Source: SG8-41 sp963802355 (GTDB taxonomy: Bacteria > Pseudomonadota > Gammaproteobacteria > Burkholderiales > SG8-41). From it: DNA of 64,000 nt. Positions 35,876-44,435 of the stretch are shown here, in pieces. The notes below the pieces were generated by a model, which was given only the letters and a program-made list of their open reading frames with translations, was not told where the DNA came from and did not search any database. Numbering within the stretch: the first letter of the stretch is position 1; each line of letters begins with the position of its first letter. The stretch covers positions 248,001 through 312,000 of the forward strand of contig CAWDIV010000021.1 in the NCBI GenBank assembly GCA_963802355.1, in the 5' to 3' direction. A program made the position numbers and the translations under genes.

Positions 35876-37183
35876 TCACCGCTCCTTGTGAAGTCGGGCG
35901 GCCAGGGCTTTCAGGTTCCTGCGAGTCAGGCTGGGGTCGGATATCTCGGCCATCCACGTCTTCAGCCATTTTCCCCGCCGGCGGCGCATTGCGGGACTTC
36001 TTGCAAGCGCCCAGTACAACGTGTCGACAAAAGTCGCCCGATATGCCACCTGCTGCCGTTCGGCGATGTCGCGTTTCGCGGTCAGACCAATGCTCCGCCG
36101 AAGATCCGCGTTCTCGGCCAACGAACGCAACAAGGTCGCAGCGTGCCTCACATCGGGCTCCGCCCACACGGCACCCTTGCCGGAAAAGGCCCTGGAATAC
36201 TGCCACTCGCAGCCGCCCGTCGGCACCAGGACATACCGGACCAGCAGTGCGTTCGATTCGGTCATATAGCCCATATTGCCGGAGTAACCGGTCGCGACGA
36301 CCGGTTTGCCCAGCGCCATTGCTTCCATCGGTCCCAGGCCAAGCCCCTCGGCCCGGTGCAAGGAGACATAGGCATCGCACGCAGCATAGAGCGCGATGAC
36401 ATCCCGATACGGCAGCGTGGAGACAACGAAACGTATGCGCGGGTCGGTGCGAGTCGCATGTTCGATGCCCCGGCCAATCGGATGCCTGGCAAGGTTGTTT
36501 ACGCGACCGTTGCCCTTGAGAATCAAACCAACATCTTCGTCCCCGGGAAACGCCTCTGCAAACGCGCGCAAAATCGCCAGAGGGTTCTTCCGTGCGGGAT
36601 CGCCCGCCAGATCGAAGCTTGCTCCGAATAGGACTGTAGATTCCGTAAAGCCAAGCGTTGAGCGCTCGACCGCGGTCACGGACGGCATGTACAAGGGGTA
36701 TTCTGCGTAGACGGTTGGCATCTCCGGCAGATGGCGTTCGATCAGCGCCCGTAAGAACGGGCTGCAGACCACGCAGGCGTCGCAAAGACGCAGCGCTCGC
36801 ACCCAGACCCGCGGCAAAACGGGCAGCTCCCAAAAGACAATCGCCGCGTTCAAAAAACGCGGGGCGAGGAGTTCAGGGAAACGCCGCAGGAAGACACTCG
36901 GAAGCAGTTGTATCGCCACGTTCACCAGGTTGATGCTATAGGGCAAATCCTCCACCCGCGCTACCCGGAGGACCTGATCGGGAAGCTCATCGGCACTCGA
37001 GTGCGCTCGCTGCAACCCCATGTCAATGTCCAGGACTGCCACGGGAATCCCGCGATCGATCATGGCCCGAATCAAAGCTCTGGAAACGCCACCCAATCCC
37101 GCGCTGGCGCTGATGTGTCCAACGACGTTGACGCCCTGTGCCTGGCCGTTTGAGATGGAATTGGAGCTGGCGCTAGATTCCAT
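35876..37183 (-). CDS. GT4 glycosyltransferase, close paralogue of 38173-39477
   Basis: The frame is open from 37459, but family-like sequence starts at ATG 37183 (MESSASSNSISNGQAQGVNV), giving about 435 residues. Features: GVNVVGHISASAGLGGVSRA near 17-36, VFWELPVLPRVWVRALRLCD near 118-137, LILKGNGRVNNLARHPIGRG near 228-247 and YVSLHRAEGLGLGPMEAMAL near 283-302 with the E-X7-E motif, then VATGYSGNMGYMTESNA. The paralogue on the other side of rmd shares these motifs in the same order. Both probably add rhamnose or a related sugar in a repeating unit (inference from neighbours). Confidence 0.88.
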   Translation of the reverse strand: MESSASSNSISNGQAQGVNVVGHISASAGLGGVSRALIRAMIDRGIPVAVLDIDMGLQRAHSSADELPDQVLRVARVEDLPYSINLVNVAIQLLPSVFLRRFPELLAPRFLNAAIVFWELPVLPRVWVRALRLCDACVVCSPFLRALIERHLPEMPTVYAEYPLYMPSVTAVERSTLGFTESTVLFGASFDLAGDPARKNPLAILRAFAEAFPGDEDVGLILKGNGRVNNLARHPIGRGIEHATRTDPRIRFVVSTLPYRDVIALYAACDAYVSLHRAEGLGLGPMEAMALGKPVVATGYSGNMGYMTESNALLVRYVLVPTGGCEWQYSRAFSGKGAVWAEPDVRHAATLLRSLAENADLRRSIGLTAKRDIAERQQVAYRATFVDTLYWALARSPAMRRRRGKWLKTWMAEISDPSLTRRNLKALAARLHKER

Positions 37184-37248
37184 GATTTGCCATTGCGCGA
37201 ATTTCACACCTAAGAGAGTTTCGGTGTACCCACATGTTCCCGGCGTTG

Positions 37249-38133
37249 CTAAGCCTTGCCGCGCGCACCATCGGCCAGATTCGCAGCGATCTCTTCCAGG
37301 CCGTAACGGGGGACCCAGCCTGTGGCGCCCGTCAGCCGGGAACGGTCTCCCAGGAAACACTCCACACCCGGCTGTTCGAAATAGATCGGAATTTCCAGCC
37401 CCAGGTGGTTCAGGATGCTCTGCACCAACTCGGACACGCGACATTCGCGACCGGAGCAAAGATTCCAGAAACTGCCGCTGGGCGCCTCCACGGTCATCAG
37501 AGCTTCGTACGCCACGACAGCATCGCGAATATCGAGATAGTCACGGCGGTCGTCCCGCCCCCGCATCCGGATCGGATTCTGTCCGGCGCGGATCTTATCC
37601 ATCAGGTCGGGAACCATCAGGCCTTGGGGGAGTCCGGGGCCCAACTGGGTGAAGGCCCGCACGATCTGAACCTCGAGGACTAATGTCCTCGCAAGAGCCC
37701 AAACTTCACAAAGGCGCTTGGACACGCCGTAAGGATGGCGAGGCCCTATCGGCGACGCCTCCGTCAGCTTGTCATTCGAGGGCGAATAGACATGGGCGCT
37801 TGACGCCAGGATAACCCGGCACCCCGGCGCAAGATCCCTCAGGTGGTCGAACACCCGTGCCGTCATGTGCAGATTCTCCAGGACCCGAGCTCGAGTCCAG
37901 TCGAGTGCAGGCTGCGTGTGGCCCGCCAGATGAAAAGCGACGTCCCAAGGCGCACCCTCCGGAACCGGCAACTCGGCGCTGTCCAGCAAATCCACCGGGC
38001 GGTGGCGTTCCCCTTGAGTGCAAGAACCCGACAGGCGGCTCCAGCCGTCGACCTGGTGACCCTTTGAAACGAGATATCGGACGAGATGGCGACCGACGAA
38101 ACCGGAGCACCCGACTACGAGGACCTTGCTCAC
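37249..38133 (-). CDS. rmd: GDP-6-deoxy-4-keto-D-mannose reductase (Rmd-like SDR)
   Basis: The 294-residue SDR protein has the NAD(P) motif VVGCSGFVGRHLV near 6-18, FHLAGHTQPALDW near 67-79, LASSAHVYSP near 109-118 and catalytic Tyr135-Lys139 in RHPYGVSKRLCE. The size, the early HLAG.T and R.FTQLGPG near 161 match the Rmd/GDP-4-keto-6-deoxymannose reductase type. It would reduce the Gmd product at C4 to GDP-D-rhamnose. It lies between two paralogous GT4 genes on the same strand. Another 4-ketohexose reductase specificity remains possible. Confidence 0.78.
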   Translation of the reverse strand: MSKVLVVGCSGFVGRHLVRYLVSKGHQVDGWSRLSGSCTQGERHRPVDLLDSAELPVPEGAPWDVAFHLAGHTQPALDWTRARVLENLHMTARVFDHLRDLAPGCRVILASSAHVYSPSNDKLTEASPIGPRHPYGVSKRLCEVWALARTLVLEVQIVRAFTQLGPGLPQGLMVPDLMDKIRAGQNPIRMRGRDDRRDYLDIRDAVVAYEALMTVEAPSGSFWNLCSGRECRVSELVQSILNHLGLEIPIYFEQPGVECFLGDRSRLTGATGWVPRYGLEEIAANLADGARGKA

Positions 38134-38172
38134 GTTTCACACATGAGATTCAGATGCTCGACTCGTGGACGA

Positions 38173-39477
38173 TCAACGTACCTTGAGGCGAATGCGAGCC
38201 GCCGCAGCTTGCAGATTTTTCCGGGCCAGAACGGGATTGAAGATTTCAGCAAGCCACGTGTTCAGCCATTGCGACCTGCGACTGCGATGGCGGTGGCGCG
38301 AACGTACATGGTCAACGGCCCAGTAAAGGTGCTCCAGGAAACTTGCAGATCGCGCCAGTTCCTGCCGCTCCGCGATATCCCGTCTGGCGGCGGCGCCGAT
38401 CCGCGCGCGCATCGAGGCATCTCCAGCCAACGCTCGCAGCAACGTCGCCGCATGCGTTACATCCGCATCAGCCCATACCGCACCCTCCCCGGAAAATGCT
38501 TGAGAGAACTCCCAAGTGCACTTCTCCGTCGGCACCAGCTGGTAACGGACTGGGCAAGAGTTTGTCTCGGTCATAAACGCCATATTGCCGGAATAACCCG
38601 TCGCCACTACAGGTTTGCCCAACGCCATTGCCTCCATCGGCCCCAGGCCCAGGCCCTCCGCCCGGTGCAAGGAGACGTAGACATCGCATGCGTCGTACAA
38701 CCCGAGCACCTCCCGGTACGGAAGGGTCGATGCGAAGAAGCGAATTCTGCGGTCCGAGCGCATGGCATCGTCAATGGCCCGACCTGCTGGATGCCTGCCC
38801 ATGAGGCTTCGATCACCATTGCCCTTGATGATCAAACCGACATCTTCCTTTCCTGGAAATGCCTCTTGAAAGGCACGGAGGGTTGCGATCGGGTTCTTGC
38901 GTGTCAGGTCACCGAGCAGGTCGAAACTGGCGCAAAACAAGACGGTCGACTCATCGTACCCGAGTGTGGCCTTCGGTGTTGGCGTTATGCTCGGAAAGTA
39001 CAAAGGATGTTCCGCGTAAACAGTCGGCATCTCGGGAACGCACCTTTCAACCAGTGTTCGCACGAAAGGACTGCACACCACGCATGCATCGCACAAGCGC
39101 AAAGCCTGAGCCCAGAAATCCGACATCACCGGCAGCTCCCAGAACAACAACGCCACATTTGCGAATCGGGAGTCCACGAGTGCCGGATACCGGCGCAGGA
39201 ACACGTTAGGGAGGAGTGCGATGCTGGTACAGATCAGATTGATACGAAACGGCAGGTCGGCGACACTCCGTACACGGATGACATTATCGGGTAAATCATC
39301 GACAACTTCCCGTCCGCGAAAGTCCGCAGCCACGTCCAGAGCCGCCAATGGCACTCCTCGGGAACTCAGCGCGCGCATGAACGATCTGGACGCCAGCCCC
39401 AAGCCAGAGCTTGCGCCGAGGTGACCGATCACGTTCACGCCTTCCTGTGCGAACGCTTTCTTGGTGGTTTCTATCAT
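38173..39477 (-). CDS. GT4 glycosyltransferase, close paralogue of 35876-37183
   Basis: The 434-residue protein starts MIETTKKAFAQEGVNVIGHL. It has GASSGLGLASRSFMRALSSR near 21-40, LFWELPVMSDFWAQALRLCD near 115-134, GLIIKGNGDRSLMGRHPAGR near 226-245 and YVSLHRAEGLGLGPMEAMAL with the E-X7-E motif. The arginine-rich DHVRSRHRHRSRRSQWL near 390-407 is basic and could contact the membrane. It is the first gene of the minus-strand block that continues through rmd and gmd to 32528. An upstream promoter was not recognised in the 565-base gap. Confidence 0.88.
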   Translation of the reverse strand: MIETTKKAFAQEGVNVIGHLGASSGLGLASRSFMRALSSRGVPLAALDVAADFRGREVVDDLPDNVIRVRSVADLPFRINLICTSIALLPNVFLRRYPALVDSRFANVALLFWELPVMSDFWAQALRLCDACVVCSPFVRTLVERCVPEMPTVYAEHPLYFPSITPTPKATLGYDESTVLFCASFDLLGDLTRKNPIATLRAFQEAFPGKEDVGLIIKGNGDRSLMGRHPAGRAIDDAMRSDRRIRFFASTLPYREVLGLYDACDVYVSLHRAEGLGLGPMEAMALGKPVVATGYSGNMAFMTETNSCPVRYQLVPTEKCTWEFSQAFSGEGAVWADADVTHAATLLRALAGDASMRARIGAAARRDIAERQELARSASFLEHLYWAVDHVRSRHRHRSRRSQWLNTWLAEIFNPVLARKNLQAAAARIRLKVR

Positions 39478-40042
39478 AAATCCCAGCTATGAACGCAGCT
39501 AGCACAACGAAATCCGCTCTCGACCAGAACGTCAAGGAAGGTTGAATCGCGGTCAACTCGTCATACTGCTCGCGTATTTGATCTTCATCAAAAGGCTCGT
39601 TCGTAATTCTACAACTTCACGAGGAAGAAGCTGTAACTCGAACGCAGTTGACGGCTGCTTATTAATGTGCTTTGACCCGGGTCTCCTTGGACCTTGCTTT
39701 AAACACACCGACGTATTGGTTCTGAAATAGCAACAGACCCATCGCTGAAAACCGCGTTCCCATCGAAACTCGCCTGAAGTTTGCGCCGCGAAGCTCGAAA
39801 AGCTGTACCGCATCTGCGGTACAATCTGGCATCAGCGCGATCACCGCGCACCAGTTCCTAACCGGCGGATTTAACGCGGCACCGTACGAGTGCGTGGACC
39901 TGATGTCGTAAGTGGAGTGAAAACTTCAAGCAACCGGTGCTACGCGCTGTGATTCCCCGGGCCCGCGTTCAAGTTGTGATAACCAGCACGGTGCTCCATT
40001 ACGACAGGTTATTATCCGGCGCCTGCAGGACGGAGGTTTGAG
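39478..40042. other. 565-base divergent intergenic region without a recognised gene
   Basis: This is the space between the minus-strand GT4 at 39477 and the plus-strand GT4 at 40043. Small open frames here have no family character. It contains the perfect palindrome at 39803-39822 and, at 40032-40036, a GGAGG ribosome-binding site for the GTG start at 40043. No sigma-54 motif was found. Confidence 0.6.
39803..39822. repeat. Perfect 20-bp inverted repeat, possible operator
   Basis: TGTACCGCA and TGCGGTACA are perfect inverted 9-mers around TC. With a 2-base spacer it is better suited to binding a dimeric regulator than to forming a hairpin. It lies about 325 bases before the divergent GT4 at 39477 and about 220 bases before the GT4 at 40043. 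Confidence 0.5.
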
Positions 40043-41175
40043 GTGAAAGTCTGCATAGAGGGTACACCATTTTTCCGTACCAAGACGGGCATCGATCATT
40101 ACACGGTAAACCTCGTGAATGCTCTCGCCGAGCTTGATCGAGCGGTCACCTACACCATCGTTGGTTTCCCTGAGGACCGGCAAAGTACACCGGCCCTCGC
40201 TCCTCGGCCGAACCTGAACTACCGATACATCCCTTTTATGTCGAGGAGCCTTTACATGCGCCTGGCCAAGCATCGTCTTGCGCCTGCCCTCGACCTTGTC
40301 AGCTGGAGCCATCCCGATGTATTTCTGTTTCCGAACTACTTCCGCAGTCCAGTGCTTTTTGGCATGAAGTCGATCACTTTTATTTATGACCTGTCGTTTG
40401 AACTCCATCCACAGTATGTCGATGCCGCCAACCGGAAAGACCTCACTGTCGCCACCGCTCGAGCCGCGAGACTATCGAGCCACGTCGTAACCATATCCGA
40501 GAATTCGCGACGCGAGCTGCAGACACAATATGACCTGCCGCCGGACCGCATTACGGTAATACTACCGGCGGTTGATCATGAAATCTTCTATCCGCGGCCG
40601 GCTGAAGAGATCAACGTCGTCAAGAACCGCTACGGAATCAACGGGCCATATGTGTTGTTTACCGCAACCCTCGAGCCGCGAAAGAACGTGAAGGGCGCCC
40701 TGCAGGCCTGGAGCCAATTGCCTGGAGATATCATCGGTGCCTATTCAATGGTGTTGGTTGGAAAACCAGGCTGGCTCAAACATGAAACAGTGCCATGGAT
40801 CGACAAATCCCGGGCGGCGGGCTGCCGTGTCATACAAACCGGCTATGTGCGGGATGAGGAGTTGGCCCCACTATACAGCGGTGCCAGTCTGTTTGTTTTC
40901 CCGTCGTTCTACGAGGGATTTGGCATGCCGCCGCTGGAGGCGATGGCTTGCGGCGCGCCGGTAATCGTCGGCAACAACTCCGCCCTTCCCGAGGTGGTCG
41001 GCAAGCTGGATTGCGCGTGGATGCGCACGATACCGAAGCGATATCGAACGCGATGCTCAAGGTATTGAGCGACCGCTCTCTGGCCGAAACAATGCGGCAA
41101 CACGGCCTCTTGCAAGCAAAGCGGTTTAACTGGCGGACAAGCGCCTCCAGGATGTATGAACTCCTGAAGGAGTGA
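40043..41175 (+). CDS. GT4 glycosyltransferase (mannosyltransferase type), one 3' frameshift
   Basis: It starts at GTG 40043 with GGAGG 7 bases upstream. The first 320 residues are a GT-B enzyme: CIEGTPFFRTKTGIDHYTVN, FIYDLSFELHPQYVDAANRK near 113-132, FTATLEPRKNVKGALQAWSQ near 211-230 and PSFYEGFGMPPLEAMACGAP near 290-309. The frame then breaks near 41000; the true C-terminus AGLRVDAHDTEAISNAMLKV to LLKE ends at 41175 in another frame. One base too many or too few in the CGGCAAGCTGG stretch would explain it. The closest type is the WbaZ/WbdA-like GT4 group. Confidence 0.85.
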
Positions 41176-41280
41176 TGATCGGAATGGAAGCTGACCGGCA
41201 ACTGATGCGCCGTCGACGAGGCGATTGCAGCAGTCGCCGAGATCGACTTGTGTGCGATGTATCTTCCGGCGCGGCTCAGC

Positions 41281-42135
41281 CTAAACCAGCCTCTGGAGCG
41301 CAAATGCCAGAAAACAATTCCTTGCAGGTTTCAGCATTATCACAGCGAACGCCATTCCTCCGACGACAAGCTTCTGCAAATATGGCTGTGATTTGTACGC
41401 CGCAATATCCTGCCACGCGCTAATTGCAATCGACGTCATCGGAAACAATCCCTGGATTTTGGGCAAGCCAAGAGACTTTGCGATGTTTTGAAGGCTAGCC
41501 GATGCCCCGCCGAGCTCCCGATACAAGACTATCTCAGAAAGACCCTTAGCCTTCCCGACGGAGACGATCCTGGCCATTAGGAGCCAGTCGCCACCCATAG
41601 TATTTCGCATCTCGACTTGTTGCGCGACCGTAGTTCGCATCAGTCCGTACATGATGCCATTACCCTCCACCCGCCAGTAGTATTTGAGAATTCTCTCCCA
41701 CCAGCTATCCTGCAAGAAATCCAGGACTTTGTCGTCAAATATTCTTCTCTCATCTTGAAAATACTTGCTGTGTCCACTGACAATCGCCACAGCCGGATTC
41801 AACATCAACTCTCGGACACACGAGCTCACGTACGCCACATCAATCCAGTCGTCATCTGCCAACCACATGAAAAACTTCCCTGCAGCATGCTTCCGAACTG
41901 CATTGAAATTTCCCGTCGCCCCCAGATTGTTGGGTTGCCTAATATATTTGAGGCGGCCGTCTTGCTTACAATAAACTTGGCATAGTTTCTCCGTCTCATC
42001 CGTGGAAGCATTGTCGGACACTATTACCTCGATATTTTCATAATTTTGACGCAGCGCCGATTCAATTGCTCGCCTGAGGAGTACAGCTCTGTTATACGTG
42101 GGTATACCGATAGTGACCAAGGGTTGATCTAGCAT
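41281..42135 (-). CDS. GT2 glycosyltransferase
   Basis: From ATG 42135 (MLDQPLVTIGIPTYNRAVLL) the protein has about 284 residues. It shows VIVSDNASTDETEKL near 39-53, IRQPNNLGATGNFNAVRKHA near 65-84 and KFFMWLADDDWIDVAYVSSC near 87-106, with the DDD metal site, all GT2/rhamnosyltransferase-like. The C-terminal helix is hydrophobic and may associate with the membrane. Its bases are visibly richer in A and T than neighbouring genes, a sign of separate acquisition. The gene stands alone between plus-strand genes. The 298-base region 42136-42433 upstream shows nothing recognisable. Confidence 0.86.
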   Translation of the reverse strand: MLDQPLVTIGIPTYNRAVLLRRAIESALRQNYENIEVIVSDNASTDETEKLCQVYCKQDGRLKYIRQPNNLGATGNFNAVRKHAAGKFFMWLADDDWIDVAYVSSCVRELMLNPAVAIVSGHSKYFQDERRIFDDKVLDFLQDSWWERILKYYWRVEGNGIMYGLMRTTVAQQVEMRNTMGGDWLLMARIVSVGKAKGLSEIVLYRELGGASASLQNIAKSLGLPKIQGLFPMTSIAISAWQDIAAYKSQPYLQKLVVGGMAFAVIMLKPARNCFLAFALQRLV

Positions 42136-42433
42136 TAGCACGCCTCACCATCAAGAGGTTCAGTCACATTCGGAATTCATCACCCGGTCACCTGGCATTG
42201 TAAGGTAAGCTGCAGACCTGTTCTATGACTATAGCGCTTGCGGGTATCCAGAGTAGAGCAAGAGCCTACGCAACGCTTGGCTGTGAGGTTGAGCTGAGAT
42301 GTGCGTGAGCGTTTTGATTCTTTCGCTATTGAGAAGTACCGCGTCTAGAACACGCGCGCCCACTGATTGGAGCGGGGACGTCCGGTAGTTTGCTAAACTT
42401 TCGGCCCCCTCAGGTCTCTGAAGAAGCATCCTC

Positions 42434-43379
42434 TTGCTCAAGTTCTTCCTCAAGCTTGTAGTTTCGATCGGGCTGCTCGCGATCCTGATCGTTCATGCCG
42501 ATCTCGTCGCCCTGCGCAAGGCGCTTAAGGGCACCCAGTGGACCGGCATACTCTGCGCGACGCTAATTCTGCTCGCGGAAATTCCACTGCTCGCACTGCG
42601 TTGGCGCATCATCGCGCGTGCCATAGGCATCCCGTTGAGGGCGCGATCAGCGCTCATCTTCGTCTTGATCAGCACCTTTTTCAACCAACTGCTGCCCTCG
42701 AGCATCGGCGGAGATGCCATGCGCGTATGGTTGCTCAGCAATGCCGACGTACCGCTTACGAAGAGTATTTCCAGCATCTTGCTCGACCGCGTCGTAGCGC
42801 TGTTCGGAATGGTGTTGATCGTCGCCATTGGATTTCCATGGTTGATGGGGATCTTGCGTGAATCGGCCCTGCAACTCGCAGCGATAACCGCCATGGTAGC
42901 GGGTTTTGCCGGCATAGCCTTGCTGCTTTCTCTGGACAAAGCGCCGTTGCCCCAAGCAATGCGCGCCCGATTGCTTGTCCAGAAGCTATTGACGCTCGCT
43001 GTGGACGGACGCGCCATTTTTCTTGCACCACGTATCCTCGCGGCTGCCTTGTCCGTCTCGGGTACTGATTCACCTGCTGGTGAGCATCGCCGTATGGACT
43101 CTTGCGTGGGCGATCGGCGTGGCCGTCGGCCTCGAAGTGCTGATTCTGCTCTTGCCGGTGGTGCTGCTGCTTTCGCTGCTGCCGATATCCATCGCCGGAT
43201 GGGGTGTGCGCGAGGGTGCGATGATTGCTTGTCTGGGGCTGGTCGGCGTGGATGCTACGTCGGCTTTCGCGATATCGGCCCTGTTTGGAATGGCTTACGT
43301 TATTGCGGGTTTACCAGGCGGGCTGGTCTGGCTCCTCGTGGGAGGTCCCTCCCGCACACGCAATTCGTCCTCCCGCTGA
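42434..43379 (+). CDS. Lysylphosphatidylglycerol synthase TM-region/UPF0104 family membrane protein, one frameshift
   Basis: It starts at TTG 42434 (LKFFLKLVVSIGLLAILIVH). Six to eight hydrophobic segments, ALRWRIIARAIGIPLRARSA near 55-74, FNQLLPSSIGGDAMRVWLLS near 83-102 and the late SIAGWGVREGAMIACLGLVG define the AglD/LPG-synthase-like family, found often in glycan loci and proposed to move or modify lipid-linked sugars. The frame breaks near 43045-43060; RVLIHLLVSIAVWTLAWAIG continues in the next frame to 43379. Total about 315 residues. It converges with the GT2 at 43394. Confidence 0.82.
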
Positions 43380-43393
43380 CAAGGGTTGAGGAA

Positions 43394-44353
43394 TCAAGGC
43401 TGGAGGTGCGTACCGCTGCGCCGGATGATGAAATTCGGACGACCGAGGGTGTTGTGATAGATTCGCGCCACATAAATGGCGAGGAATGCCGCCGTGGCCC
43501 CGACATACAGCGCAATCAGCGCAAGCAGCGTGGGGTACACCCACGGCTTCGGTGACCACGTCATGGCCACTGCCAGTCCGGTAACCGCGATAATCCAAAA
43601 CGGCAGCGCATAGACCGGCAGCCGAAGCAGCAGCGTTGACGAGGACAGAATTCCTGCGATGGCAAAGACCGTCATGCCGACAAGATTGTAGTGCGTCTGT
43701 CCGGCAATGCGCGCCGCGCGCTTGTATGGAATCCCGATGACGCGGAATCCCACGCGTCCGATCGACGCGCGTATGAAAGGGAATGATGTTTGGTCCTGTA
43801 CGATCGCATCGCGCACCTCGGCGGTCAGCAGCGAGAATTCCGCCATATCGAGGATGATGGTCTGATCCGCCGCCAAACGCAGAAGGCGGTAGAAAAATTT
43901 TCGCAACGACTTCATCCATGCCGCCTCTTCACGGTCTATCCGCTCGCCGTACACAACATCGTATCCTTCCCGGTATTTCCCGGTGAAAGTCACTATCATC
44001 TCTGGCGGGTCTTCGCAATCGACGTCGATTATCACGAAAAGATCACCTTTGGCGTTGCGCAAACCGCATTCAATCGACCGCTGGTAACCGACGTTGCGAC
44101 TCAATGTGATGACAAAGACATCCGCATGACTCTTGCGAAGTTCTTCGATTGCGACCAGCGTTCCATCTGTCGATGCGTTATTGCAGAACAGGATATCTAC
44201 ATTGTATTCCGGTGCGAGTTCCTGGCGCACTCGCTGCACTCGATGGAAGAACAGCGGGACCGTGCTTTCCTCGTTGAATACGGGACAGATGATAGTTAGC
44301 TTGGTCTTCTCCACCAAAACTCCCGAGGCTATCTGAGAGAGCTCGTCATTCAA
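43394..44353 (-). CDS. GT2 polyprenyl-phosphate sugar transferase (GtrB/DPM1-like)
   Basis: The 319-residue protein has LTIICPVFNEESTVPLFFHR near 18-37, ILFCNNASTDGTLVAIEELR near 53-72, LSRNVGYQRSIECGLRNAKG near 83-102 and FVIIDVDCEDPPEMI near 105-119 (the usual DLQDPP is VDCEDPP). Three C-terminal hydrophobic segments follow (about 225-290). The family loads a hexose on undecaprenyl phosphate. It lies 83 bases downstream of the broken membrane protein copy A and may use the products of that operon. Confidence 0.88.
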   Translation of the reverse strand: MNDELSQIASGVLVEKTKLTIICPVFNEESTVPLFFHRVQRVRQELAPEYNVDILFCNNASTDGTLVAIEELRKSHADVFVITLSRNVGYQRSIECGLRNAKGDLFVIIDVDCEDPPEMIVTFTGKYREGYDVVYGERIDREEAAWMKSLRKFFYRLLRLAADQTIILDMAEFSLLTAEVRDAIVQDQTSFPFIRASIGRVGFRVIGIPYKRAARIAGQTHYNLVGMTVFAIAGILSSSTLLLRLPVYALPFWIIAVTGLAVAMTWSPKPWVYPTLLALIALYVGATAAFLAIYVARIYHNTLGRPNFIIRRSGTHLQP

Positions 44354-44435
44354 TACGGTGAGAGAGGCGGCGCCTCCCTGCTTACTATACTTGCATCGAC
44401 GTTCCTTCTACAGCCGACGGCTTCATTTCTCGCGT

